A stretch of 64,000 nucleotides of DNA from an uncultured Clostridia bacterium (GTDB lineage Bacteria > Bacillota > Clostridia > Christensenellales > Borkfalkiaceae), in contig CAMWME010000002.1 of the NCBI GenBank assembly GCA_947175325.1, forward strand, positions 1 to 64,000, written 5' to 3'. Positions 1-6,784 of the stretch are shown here, piece by piece (position 1 is the first letter of the stretch; each line of letters begins with the position of its first letter). Under the pieces are notes generated by a model. The model searched no databases. It was not told the origin of the DNA and worked only from the letters and a program-made list of their open reading frames with translations. The translations under genes and the position numbers were made by a program.

Positions 1-76
1 ACCCCCAACCCGCCAACCTCAGACTTGTCTTTGTCGGGGGGTCTTTTTGTTTTTTATTATATACTACATAAAAGAA

Positions 77-107
77 GCCGCGCGGCGTAATCGCCGCGCG
101 GCTTTTT
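77..107. terminator. Intrinsic terminator, 11-bp GC stem
   Basis: A perfect 11-bp inverted repeat (77-87 with 92-102, loop TAAT) is followed on the plus strand by a T run. On the minus strand the stem is followed by a weaker T-rich tract. It lies just beyond the 3' end of the minus-strand lipoprotein gene ending at 172 and probably ends that transcript. Confidence 0.8.
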
Positions 108-108
108 C

Positions 109-174
109 GTTTGATTTGAGTTTAGTTTGTGTTACACAACCGTATTTAAGATACTCGGTTAAGCGGAACGCTTA
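109..174 (-). repeat. Stop-codon-flush 66-bp repeat, copy A
   Basis: One of four copies (others 973-1038, 37075-37139, 57101-57166). On the minus strand it begins with the TAA stop of the lipoprotein gene, continues as GCGTTCCGCTTAACC, and ends with CAAATCAAAC just before a terminator hairpin. The first 15 nt form a small inverted repeat (TAAGCG, 3 nt, CGCTTA). Copies A and B have the same length and differ at 7 positions. Function unknown. Confidence 0.85.
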
Positions 175-960
175 TTTTAATCCGGCAAATTCGGAAAAGA
201 CTGTGTTTACTTCGGTTTCGTCGTAAGCGCTCGCATTATAAGTTACCGTAAGAATAAAAGTCTTATCGCCCGAATGAAGAATCATCTGTTCTTGGTGCAT
301 CGTGTTACTTATCGCGCCCATGGAAAGCGTATAATCGTAAATAACGCGCACCCTCTCGTAGCCGGCGTGCGTGGTCTTTTCAACCGTACAGTTCGTAAAG
401 TTTATTGAGTAAGCGCTGCTTAAAGAATTTTTAATCGCGTTTTTAAAAGTATCCGCGCTCGCTCTGAAATAAGTATTGTTCTTCTTTTCTGAAACCAAGT
501 TGATATTTGCCGTATTGACTGAGTTCCTATATGCAACTATCACACCCGTAGCGGAGGTTTTAGTCCACGACGCGGGATAAGCAAACTTGCAGTCCGCGCT
601 GGTGTATTGCGCGTAGCCTTCGGGCAGTTTAACCGTTACGGCGCACTCCGCATAAACGGATGCATCAACGGTGGAAACTACCTTTACCGTAGCCGTGCCC
701 GCAGACATAGCCGTAAGAGTATTATCCTCGTACTTAACTACGCTCTTATCCGAAATTTCAACCTTTACGGTTGCGTTCTCGGGTTGAAGCGTGCAAACAA
801 GCTCTTGCGTAGCCTTGCTTTCAAGCACGACCTCTTCCGCGCTTAAAGTGATGCTCTCGGCCTTTACTCCGCAAGCCGAAAACGAAAGACATGCGATAAC
901 CGCCAAAACCGTCAAAGCCAAAACGGCTATAAGCTTATTCAAAGAACTGCGCTTTTTCAT
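172..960 (-). CDS. Lipoprotein with bacterial Ig-like domain
   Basis: 262 aa. A lysine/arginine start and hydrophobic stretch lead to a lipobox (FSAC, Cys30), so a membrane-anchored lipoprotein outside the cell is predicted. Residues ~35-110 look like a BIG2-type Ig-like domain (SITLSAEEVVLES, then SAGTATVKV). The rest (~115-262) starts YTSADCKFAYPASW, reminiscent of PsbP/DUF1795-type folds. The start has a GAGAGG ribosome site. The gene is bracketed by two direct copies of the 66-bp repeat, one just before its Shine-Dalgarno and one starting on its stop codon. Exact function unknown. Confidence 0.8.
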   Translation of the reverse strand: MKKRSSLNKLIAVLALTVLAVIACLSFSACGVKAESITLSAEEVVLESKATQELVCTLQPENATVKVEISDKSVVKYEDNTLTAMSAGTATVKVVSTVDASVYAECAVTVKLPEGYAQYTSADCKFAYPASWTKTSATGVIVAYRNSVNTANINLVSEKKNNTYFRASADTFKNAIKNSLSSAYSINFTNCTVEKTTHAGYERVRVIYDYTLSMGAISNTMHQEQMILHSGDKTFILTVTYNASAYDETEVNTVFSEFAGLK

Positions 961-972
961 AATTAACCTCTC

Positions 973-1038
973 ATTTGATTTGCGTTTCGTCTGTGTTCCG
1001 CAACCGTAATTAAGATACTCGGTTAAGCGGAACGCTTA
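973..1038 (-). repeat. Stop-codon-flush 66-bp repeat, copy B
   Basis: Starts on the TAA stop of the DUF1292 gene and ends with CAAATCAAAT, running directly into the GAGAGG ribosome site of the downstream lipoprotein gene. Unlike copies A, C and D it has no terminator hairpin after it. The frame from the TAA to the next gene's ATG is 25 codons with no stop. Confidence 0.85.
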
Positions 1039-1341
1039 ATTTTCTTCGCTGTCGTATTCCTCGGCGTCCACTTCCTCTTGATAGTACTCGAAAACTTCTT
1101 CCAAAAGCTTTTCGTCCTCGATAGGCTCCAAAACCTCGTTCTCCTCGTTAAGGCGGAAAATTACCACCTCGTCCTCGGCGATTTCGTCGTTGGGCTCTGC
1201 CGCAAGAAGTAGCGTGTACTTCTGCCCCTTGTATTCGGTTACGTCCAAAAGCTTGAACTTTATAACGGCGCCGTTATCGTCTACGAGCTCGATAACCTCG
1301 TCCTCAAGGTCAAGCTCTTCCTCGTTTAATTCCTCGCTCAT
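1036..1341 (-). CDS. DUF1292 family acidic protein
   Basis: 101 aa, very acidic at both ends (DLEDEVIELVDDNG at the start; EEEVDAEEYDSEEN-type tail), with the central FKLLDVTEYKGQKY.LLLAAE segment typical of the DUF1292 (YrzB) family. It directly follows ruvX, the usual Bacillota arrangement (yrrK-yrzB), with a 4-nt gap and probably co-transcribed. Biochemical role is not established. The stop codon TAA is the first triplet of repeat copy B. Confidence 0.88.
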   Translation of the reverse strand: MSEELNEEELDLEDEVIELVDDNGAVIKFKLLDVTEYKGQKYTLLLAAEPNDEIAEDEVVIFRLNEENEVLEPIEDEKLLEEVFEYYQEEVDAEEYDSEEN

Positions 1342-1345
1342 TGCG

Positions 1346-1768
1346 TTATTCTCCTTTTTTTTGTTTTTTCAGATAACCGTCAAGAATGTTTGCGGCTGCA
1401 AGTGCGTCAACGTAGTTTTTGCGCTTTTCTCTACGCATACCCTCGCTTATCAACACCTCGTGCGCCATTTGCGTTGTGAACCTTTCGTCCTCGCACACGA
1501 CGGGGATTGAAGTTTCTTCCTTCAACGCGTCGATAAAGCGGCGGGTCTTTTCGGTTTGCACCGCCTCCGTTCCGTCGAAGTTCACGGGCAGCCCGCAAAT
1601 AATTACGGTTGCGCCCTTCTCCTTTGCGATTGCCGCGATAGCCGCAACGTCCTCTTTAAAGCCCTTGCGGAAATAAGTATGCGACGGCAGCGCGTAGGTA
1701 TTGAACGGGTCGGAAATGGCAACGCCTATTCTTTTATCGCCTATATCGAAAGCGACGTATCTGTCCAT
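1346..1768 (-). CDS. ruvX: RuvX/YqgF Holliday junction resolvase-like nuclease
   Basis: 140 aa when started at the ATG at 1768, which gives the family N-terminus MDRYVAFDIGDKRIGVAISD. The upstream in-frame extension (to 1855) is not family-like and overlaps the promoter, so I rejected it. RNase H-like fold: the first-strand Asp lies in FDIGDKR, followed by VIICGLPVNFDG and DERFTT, and a C-terminal Asp in KNYVDALAA. Proposed to process Holliday junctions and/or 16S rRNA ends. It has no Shine-Dalgarno; the -10 box ends 6 nt before ATG, implying a leaderless mRNA. Heads the ruvX-DUF1292 operon. Confidence 0.92.
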   Translation of the reverse strand: MDRYVAFDIGDKRIGVAISDPFNTYALPSHTYFRKGFKEDVAAIAAIAKEKGATVIICGLPVNFDGTEAVQTEKTRRFIDALKEETSIPVVCEDERFTTQMAHEVLISEGMRREKRKNYVDALAAANILDGYLKKQKKGE

Positions 1769-1774
1769 AGCAAA

Positions 1775-1803
1775 AGTATACCATAGCCCGAAAAAAATTA
1801 CAA
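1775..1803 (-). promoter_or_regulatory. Promoter of ruvX (leaderless layout)
   Basis: Minus strand: TTGTAA, 17 nt, TATACT with an upstream TG (extended -10). The ATG of ruvX begins 6 nt after the -10, so transcription would start at or next to the start codon. Confidence 0.7.
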
Positions 1804-1855
1804 GTATACGCGTAGGTATTTTTTTACAGTCATAAAAGGGTATTGCACGCGGCAT

Positions 1856-2181
1856 ACTGTTTGTAAGGCGTAATTTCTATGCGCTATACGGGTGCACAAC
1901 CTCATTAGATACATTTTACGGGCAAAATAGCGGTCTATACACCCAAACCGTCGTTTGTCGTACATCACTGTACGCCTTCACGCCGTTTCGTGCGTCTACT
2001 CTCGCTATTTTGCTCCGAAAAACGCACAGCGCCCAAGACACTACGGGTTTAGATTATATCAAGGCGAACGCGTGCAGACGTAGTCGGTGCTACGTCAAAT
2101 GCGTTTAACGCAGATAGAGTCAAACCCGTTGCGTATTCGGGTGTATCGACTGGGGTTGGGCACCCGTACCAAGGAGAGAAA
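1856..2181. other. Gene-free, hairpin-rich region
   Basis: About 325 bp between the divergent ruvX and the small plus-strand gene at 2182. It holds an 11-bp perfect stem (1922-1932 with 2003-2013), an outer 8-bp stem ACGGGTTT/AAACCCGT (2043-2050 with about 2121-2128) enclosing GACGTAG-TCGGTG-CTACGTC, and CGGGTG/CACCCG just before the ribosome site. This could be one or two structured RNAs, a long leader or a MITE-like repeat; the sequence does not match an RNA family I recognise. Confidence 0.55.
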
Positions 2182-2382
2182 GTGGAAAAGTTTATTTTAG
2201 GTCTTGCCATAGGTATGGCAGGTGGCGCGCTTGTCGTTGCCAACAACTGCAAGCTTTTAAACCTCATCAAGAAAAATCAAGAAGACATTATGCAGAAAGC
2301 GGAATGCTATATTGATAAAAAGCTTGATGAGCTTGAAAACAGTTCCAAGCAAGATAAAAAGCCCGCCAAATCTTCCAACTAA
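2182..2382 (+). CDS. Small protein with N-terminal hydrophobic segment
   Basis: 66 aa with a GTG start preceded by AAGGAG at good spacing. Residues ~4-20 are hydrophobic and Gly/Ala-rich (ILGLAIGMAGGALVVA), then a charged helical tail with many Lys and Glu. It may be a single-pass or membrane-associated protein. No family recognised. Its transcript would include the structured region before it. Confidence 0.7.
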   Translation: MEKFILGLAIGMAGGALVVANNCKLLNLIKKNQEDIMQKAECYIDKKLDELENSSKQDKKPAKSSN

Positions 2383-2391
2383 GAAAAAAGG

Positions 2392-2423
2392 GGAATTGCC
2401 GTAACTTACGGCAATTCCTTCTT
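2392..2423. terminator. Bidirectional intrinsic terminator
   Basis: 13-bp perfect stem (2392-2404 with 2406-2418, loop C) flanked by a T-rich tract on both strands. It separates the convergent genes ending at 2382 and 2425. Confidence 0.9.
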
Positions 2424-2424
2424 T

Positions 2425-3024
2425 TTATATATTGTTTTTAAGCTGTAACCTTAACAGCGCGTTTTCGTCCGTAAGCCTTTTTATGAGCACGGTTAGGCGC
2501 TTGTTCTCTTCCTTTAAGGATGCGGCTAATTTGTCGTAAAGCCCGTTTATCTCTTCCTCTATGCGCCTCTGCGTTTCGTCCGCACTGTTTTTAAGCCCGC
2601 ACTCGCGCATAAGCCTTTCTATTCTTTCGGGCTGCTTGCCCGCCACGTTACGGTACTTGTTTTGGTAACGGAGCATAAGCTTATCGTCGCCCTTCGAAAG
2701 GTTCAACACCGCACGCCTTACCGATACGCCCTTACTTTTTTGGGTGAGGATTTCCTTTAAAATTTTGTCTGTTTCCTCCTCGGAAAAGGGCGTTATTTTT
2801 TCGGCTTTAAGCTCCTTGCCGCTTAAAAGCTTTTTGACCCGCTCGTCGCCCGTACTTCTAAGAAGCGCATAATAGTAATTGCGTACGCTGCCCTTTGCTC
2901 TGCCCGTCTTTTTCGCATACGAGGCGAACAGCCCCGAAAGGGTTTTGCCTTGCCTTTTGCCAACGCTGATATAGTCAACCAATCTCTTTGCTTCGTCTTC
3001 GGTGTAGCCGTTGATTTTGTTCAT
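2425..3024 (-). CDS. Putative DNA-binding protein, two HTH/SANT-like repeats and coiled coil
   Basis: 199 aa. Residues ~1-60 (YTEDEAKRLVDYISVGKRQGKTLSGLFASYAKKTGRAKGSVRNYYYAL, shown here in part of the region) and ~75-135 look like two related helix-turn-helix units resembling Myb/SANT or RsfA-type domains. Residues ~150-199 are a heptad-like coiled coil (LKEENKRLTVLIKRL). This layout suggests a dimeric DNA-binding regulator. No target is visible. The family assignment is tentative. Confidence 0.65.
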   Translation of the reverse strand: MNKINGYTEDEAKRLVDYISVGKRQGKTLSGLFASYAKKTGRAKGSVRNYYYALLRSTGDERVKKLLSGKELKAEKITPFSEEETDKILKEILTQKSKGVSVRRAVLNLSKGDDKLMLRYQNKYRNVAGKQPERIERLMRECGLKNSADETQRRIEEEINGLYDKLAASLKEENKRLTVLIKRLTDENALLRLQLKNNI

Positions 3025-3104
3025 AATATTTCCTCCATAAAATTTCCTTTCACGGAGTGTATATTGACATAAAATTGAAATTCAATACATTAATTAATAA
3101 TACT

Positions 3105-4031
3105 ATGCGAATTTATTTTTTGTCGTACAAGCCCGCCATTTTAAAGCTTAACGGTCTTTACGTGGGCGGGCTGGATTTGTTCGAGCGGCATATCGAAATG
3201 GACCTTGCCGACAGCGTGCTCGCCGAGATAGTCCCGGGCGAGAATTTGCAGCCCGTTAACTTTTTCATAAACGAAAAGCTGCTTTTCGACCCGCCCCCCT
3301 TTATGGATATTTATTTAATGGACGGCGAGGCGCTAATCTATATCCGCGAGTACGGCAACAAAAACATTGCGCTAAGCGTAGTCAACCAAACGCGGTTTTG
3401 CGGAAATCTAATAACGGTGTTTACTCAAGGCGGAGTGTTCGTATCAATCGAGGGCGAAGAGTATTCTCTGCTCCCCCTCCCTACGCGGTTTTTGAACGCG
3501 CGCTTCGAAGAAAAAACGCTGGGCGGGTTGCCCGTGCTTGCCGTTTGGGGCGGGAACACGCTGCTTATTATTTCGGACAAGGGCAAGCGGATTTTTATGA
3601 ACGAGGTTGTGGAGGCCGAGTTCGGCGTGCGGCTTGAAGTTACGGTTGCGTTTGAAACTTGCACGGCGGCAAAGGCGCACTGCGCGTACACGTACGACGG
3701 CGAAAAGTTAGAGCTCGTTTCGGGCAAGACGGTTGAAACCTGCCCGCCCGAAAAAAACGTTTTGCACTTTGCTTTTTTCGAAAGCGTTTTAACTTGCGGT
3801 GACTACGCAAATTATCTTGATAACGAGTTGAAGCCCAAGGCGGGCGTACTTAAAAACTATTTGGGCGAGTTCGTAAGCGTAACCGTGCCCACCGAAAAGT
3901 TTTACGCCGAGCACGGCGATATCCGCGCGGCGGGGCTGGTGTACCCCAAGGCGGCGAACCTTTTCGAGGTTAGGTATTTCGCCGTAGATTTAAACGGCGA
4001 CAAAATAAGCAACCTCTACCCGGTAGAGTAA
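3105..4031 (+). CDS. Hypothetical protein, beta-rich
   Basis: 308 aa from the ATG at 3105 (MRIYFLSYKPAIL). The ORF extends 16 codons upstream to a GTG, but that part runs through a possible promoter (TTGACA at 3064-3069). No signal peptide or TM segment is obvious. The sequence alternates short hydrophobic strands with turns (YVGGLDLFERHIEMD, LPVLAVWGGNTLLIIS), suggesting an all-beta cytoplasmic protein. Not recognised. There is no clear Shine-Dalgarno. Confidence 0.6.
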   Translation: MRIYFLSYKPAILKLNGLYVGGLDLFERHIEMDLADSVLAEIVPGENLQPVNFFINEKLLFDPPPFMDIYLMDGEALIYIREYGNKNIALSVVNQTRFCGNLITVFTQGGVFVSIEGEEYSLLPLPTRFLNARFEEKTLGGLPVLAVWGGNTLLIISDKGKRIFMNEVVEAEFGVRLEVTVAFETCTAAKAHCAYTYDGEKLELVSGKTVETCPPEKNVLHFAFFESVLTCGDYANYLDNELKPKAGVLKNYLGEFVSVTVPTEKFYAEHGDIRAAGLVYPKAANLFEVRYFAVDLNGDKISNLYPVE

Positions 4032-4035
4032 AAAA

Positions 4036-4066
4036 GATGCCCGCGCGTTCAGCGCGGGCATCTTTT
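4036..4066. terminator. Bidirectional intrinsic terminator
   Basis: 11-bp perfect GC stem (4036-4046 with 4052-4062) followed by TTTT on the plus strand and by a five-T run on the minus strand, between convergent genes. Confidence 0.9.
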
Positions 4067-4072
4067 AATTTA

Positions 4073-4411
4073 TTAGTCTACTTTGTTGCACTTCGAGGGT
4101 TTGATTCTGTCGTACTCGACGTTGATTTTATCGCCGATTTGCAAGGGGAAGCCCTTGTACGCGCCGTCGTACGCCTCGATATCAGCCGCAATCGCTACGC
4201 CCCAGCCGAGCTTGTTGGAAACTTTAAGCGTAAGCGCTTTTGCCACTCCGTCAACTCTTACGTGCACTTTATAGTTCAAAGTGTATCTCGTCATAAAGAA
4301 AATGCTGGTCTTGGAAGTGCTGGAAAGTTTAATCTCCTCTACGTAGCCTTCCGCGGTAACCTTGTTTTCGGGTTTGATTTTTGCCGTTTTATAAATATAA
4401 CCTTTTGCCAT
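4073..4411 (-). CDS. Hypothetical protein
   Basis: 112 aa, ATG at 4411 with a strong GGAGG. Basic, without a signal peptide. Contains RYTLNYKVHVRVDGVAKALTL-like beta strands and a C-terminal INVEYDRIKPSKC. No family recognised; a small beta-barrel-like cytoplasmic protein is a guess. Confidence 0.65.
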   Translation of the reverse strand: MAKGYIYKTAKIKPENKVTAEGYVEEIKLSSTSKTSIFFMTRYTLNYKVHVRVDGVAKALTLKVSNKLGWGVAIAADIEAYDGAYKGFPLQIGDKINVEYDRIKPSKCNKVD

Positions 4412-4484
4412 TTTTTATACCTCCGTTAATAATGTAATTATATAATATTAAAATTATTCTGTCAACTTTTCAAACTGTAAAGAA

Positions 4485-4510
4485 GCGCCGCGCGAAAATC
4501 CGCACGGCAC
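4485..4510 (-). terminator. Terminator-like hairpin before hypothetical gene
   Basis: A 10-bp stem with two G-U pairs and loop GATTTT (read on the minus strand) followed by TTCTTT. It lies 3' of the lipoprotein gene ending at 4531. Confidence 0.65.
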
Positions 4511-4530
4511 TTCCTTTAATGGTGTATAAT

Positions 4531-4920
4531 TTATTTTTTAAGCTCCAATTTCATTCCTTCTTGCTCGAAGGTAAGGGTTGAGCCTTTGACGGTCATTTCA
4601 ATGCTTTCGCCTTCAACGTTAAGATAGTACTTGCCGTCCTTTTGTTCCCAAGTACCCTTCTGCGTTTCTTCACCCATCATAGCCGATTTCATCTCGTAGG
4701 TGTTGTCCTCGTTAATGGTCAACACGATAAAATCTTCTGAGATTTTAACGCCGCCCGCAATTTCCTTGCCAACCTCGTAATTGATTTCCATACCCGAAAC
4801 CGTGCCCGACGCCTTGTAGAACTTCCAAGTGCCCGTGATACTCGTTGAGCAAGCCGCCAAGCAAACGCAAAGCGCAACCACTGCCAACGAAGAAACCAAT
4901 GCTGCCAATACCTTTTTCAT
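4531..4920 (-). CDS. Lipoprotein, lipocalin-like
   Basis: 129 aa; signal peptide with lipobox LAAC (Cys24). The mature part has the pattern GTWKFYKASG, LTINEDNTYEM and KGTWEQKDGKYYL seen in small lipocalin-like (DUF4923/'lipocalin-like') lipoproteins. It is divergent from an Xre regulator, with shared half-sites over its promoter, so repression by that regulator is likely. Confidence 0.75.
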   Translation of the reverse strand: MKKVLAALVSSLAVVALCVCLAACSTSITGTWKFYKASGTVSGMEINYEVGKEIAGGVKISEDFIVLTINEDNTYEMKSAMMGEETQKGTWEQKDGKYYLNVEGESIEMTVKGSTLTFEQEGMKLELKK

Positions 4921-4944
4921 TTTTTACACTCCTTTTTGTATAAA

Positions 4945-5014
4945 TTGTGTAATTTATTACACATCATAATTATTATATGTGTAACAAAGGTAATTGTCAA
5001 GCGAGTTTGTGTAA
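4945..5014. promoter_or_regulatory. Operator cluster between lipoprotein and Xre gene
   Basis: Four half-sites of TTACACA/TGTGTAA type: TTGTGTAA 4945-4952, TTACACAT 4957-4964, ATGTGTAA 4977-4984 and TTGTGTAA 5007-5014. The central pair forms a palindrome that overlaps the minus-strand -10 box. Probable binding sites of the adjacent Xre regulator. Confidence 0.65.
4972..5000 (-). promoter_or_regulatory. Promoter of lipoprotein gene
   Basis: Minus strand consensus promoter TTGACA (4995-5000), 17 nt, TATAAT (4972-4977). The -10 lies inside the TTACACAT...ATGTGTAA palindrome. Confidence 0.8.
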
Positions 5015-5050
5015 AATTTTTCCTATAATTATCGTAAAGAAGGGAAAAAT

Positions 5051-5374
5051 ATGTACAGAATAAAGCAACTTAGGGAAGAAAAGAATTTAAGCCAGCGCGC
5101 TTTGGCAAGCCTTATAGGGGCAAGCAACAAAGCGGTGAACTTTTGGGAGGCGGGCAAGGTTGAGCCGTCCGCGAAATATATCTGCGCGCTTGCGGACGTT
5201 TTCGAATGCACCACCGACTACCTTTTGGGGCGCGAGGACGATTTAGGCAACGTCAACGTTATGCGCGAGCTAAGCGCGGACGAAAAGCTTTGGCTTAACC
5301 GTTTTTCCAAACTCACCAAAAAACAAGCCGACGAAGCGTTAAATTATATCGACTACATCAGCACCAAAGAGTAA
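5051..5374 (+). CDS. Xre-family HTH regulator
   Basis: 107 aa. Residues 1-60 are a Cro/C1-type HTH (IKQLREEKNLSQRALASLIG, then FWEAGKVEPSAKYICALADVF, and the typical TTDYLLGRED end). A short C-terminal helical part (DEKLWLNRFSKLTKKQADEALNYI) may mediate dimerisation. SD AGAAGGG before the ATG; a -10 TATAAT sits at 5024-5029. Divergent from the lipoprotein gene with half-sites in between; probably an autoregulated repressor. Confidence 0.88.
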   Translation: MYRIKQLREEKNLSQRALASLIGASNKAVNFWEAGKVEPSAKYICALADVFECTTDYLLGREDDLGNVNVMRELSADEKLWLNRFSKLTKKQADEALNYIDYISTKE

Positions 5375-5379
5375 ATAAA

Positions 5380-5411
5380 AACCCGCCGACGAACCGTCAG
5401 CGGGTTTTTAT
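5380..5411 (+). terminator. Intrinsic terminator
   Basis: Stem AACCCGC/GCGGGTT enclosing a GAC/GTC pairing, followed by a T run; ends the Xre transcript. Confidence 0.75.
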
Positions 5412-5506
5412 TTCTTTATTTTAAACTTTAAAAGTATTGCGATAACCCCGCAGAGGCGTAACGAGCAAGCGTTTTTTACAGTTTCTTTCAAATTAAATAA
5501 AAAAAA

Positions 5507-5532
5507 GCGTTCACGCGAATTTGCGTGAACGC
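5507..5532 (-). terminator. Intrinsic terminator
   Basis: 10-bp perfect stem GCGTTCACGC/GCGTGAACGC with a 6-nt loop, followed on the minus strand by eight Ts; ends the transcript of the lipoprotein gene 5567-6763. Confidence 0.9.
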
Positions 5533-5566
5533 CGTAAAATAATTGTGCTGATAATCGGTTATATAG

Positions 5567-6763
5567 TTACGCATGTTTTGCCAAGATATACTCCAAATAG
5601 AAGTCGTTTGCCGTTTCGCCCAATTCGGTCATAATCACGTCAAACTCTTTGCTCAAAGCCGTACCGCTGATAACCGCGTTAATATATTCGGTTCCCGAAA
5701 CTACCGTAAAACTGCAATCGAATACTTTACCGTCGGCATCGACTATAATGGCTTTTACTTTGCAACAGTACCAAGGCCCGTTCGTCGTAAAATGTCCTTC
5801 CGTATCCAATTGCATGGGTGAAACACAGCTGTAAACGATAGCGTCGTTCACGTCTGCCGCATCCGTATATCTGTAAGCCATACTGTCCGCAATAAGGGCG
5901 TCACTGTCCGACGTGTAATAATCGTTGTAGTCTTTAAGCTGCGTTAAAGTCGTATTCTGAATTTGCGAAACGATTTCGGCGTTGCCTACGACTTCGTCAT
6001 AGCCGCAAATTCCCGTCTTATACGAGAACGCGCCCGTGCCGTCCTTTTCGGCAAAGCAAAGATATCCGTCGCTGTCCGTGAATACGGACAGAATTTCAAC
6101 CTCTGCTCCGGCGCCTTGCCGTTCGGTTTTAATTCTCTCTTCCAGTGCATCTATAACCGACTGGTATTTATTCAAATATTTCCAGCCCGCGTAAAGGTTG
6201 GCGTCACCGGTTACGATATCCTCGTCGAAGTCCCACAAGTTCGTGCGGTATTCGTCCTTATACCAGTTTGTAAAGGCGTACTTATCGCCCCTCGTTACCG
6301 TTACGGTTTCGGTTATCTTCTCGCCGATAACCACTTGCATTTCATACGCGTCCTTCCCACCGTCGAACTCGCCGCCGTTTGCATAAAAAGTAACGGTGCA
6401 CTGAACGGGCGGCTCTTCGGCAGCTTCTACCGTTACGGCGCACGAAGCCGTTTTGCCGTTGTTCGTCCTTACGGTTATCGTTGCGCTGCCTTCCGAAAGC
6501 GCGAAGACGCTGCCGCTATCCACCGTGGCCACTCCGTCGTTTGACGAAGCCCACTCCATATCTTGATTAGTTGCGTTAGAGGGTGTTATCGTTGCAATCA
6601 AAGTATAATCTTCGCCCTCGGTAAGCGTCAGTTCGGTCATATCGAGCGTAACGCTCTCTACTTCTACGACTTCGTTCTCGTCAGCGTCGCAAGCTGTAAG
6701 CCCGAACGCGCAGAGCGTTACGAAGCATACCGCCGCAATTAAAACAGAGAAAAATTTTTTCAT
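5567..6763 (-). CDS. Lipoprotein with Ig-like and InlB/Flg_new-type repeats
   Basis: 398 aa; lipobox LTAC (Cys25). Residues ~35-115 form a BIG2 Ig-like domain (ESVTLDMTELTLTEGEDYTL, ATVDSGSVFALSEGSATITV). Residues ~122-200 match the InlB B-repeat/Listeria-Bacteroides repeat pattern (VTFYANGG, FTNWYKDE, NLYAGW). The C-terminal half is unrecognised. Predicted to be a surface-exposed adhesion or polymer-binding lipoprotein. It has its own terminator downstream. Confidence 0.8.
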   Translation of the reverse strand: MKKFFSVLIAAVCFVTLCAFGLTACDADENEVVEVESVTLDMTELTLTEGEDYTLIATITPSNATNQDMEWASSNDGVATVDSGSVFALSEGSATITVRTNNGKTASCAVTVEAAEEPPVQCTVTFYANGGEFDGGKDAYEMQVVIGEKITETVTVTRGDKYAFTNWYKDEYRTNLWDFDEDIVTGDANLYAGWKYLNKYQSVIDALEERIKTERQGAGAEVEILSVFTDSDGYLCFAEKDGTGAFSYKTGICGYDEVVGNAEIVSQIQNTTLTQLKDYNDYYTSDSDALIADSMAYRYTDAADVNDAIVYSCVSPMQLDTEGHFTTNGPWYCCKVKAIIVDADGKVFDCSFTVVSGTEYINAVISGTALSKEFDVIMTELGETANDFYLEYILAKHA

Positions 6764-6784
6764 ACGTTACTCCTTAAAAACTTA

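Noticed and set aside
103-174. 66-bp repeat as a full integron attC site
   Set aside because: Only the RYYYAAC-like segment fits; no paired GTTRRRY end, extrahelical bases or integrase are visible.
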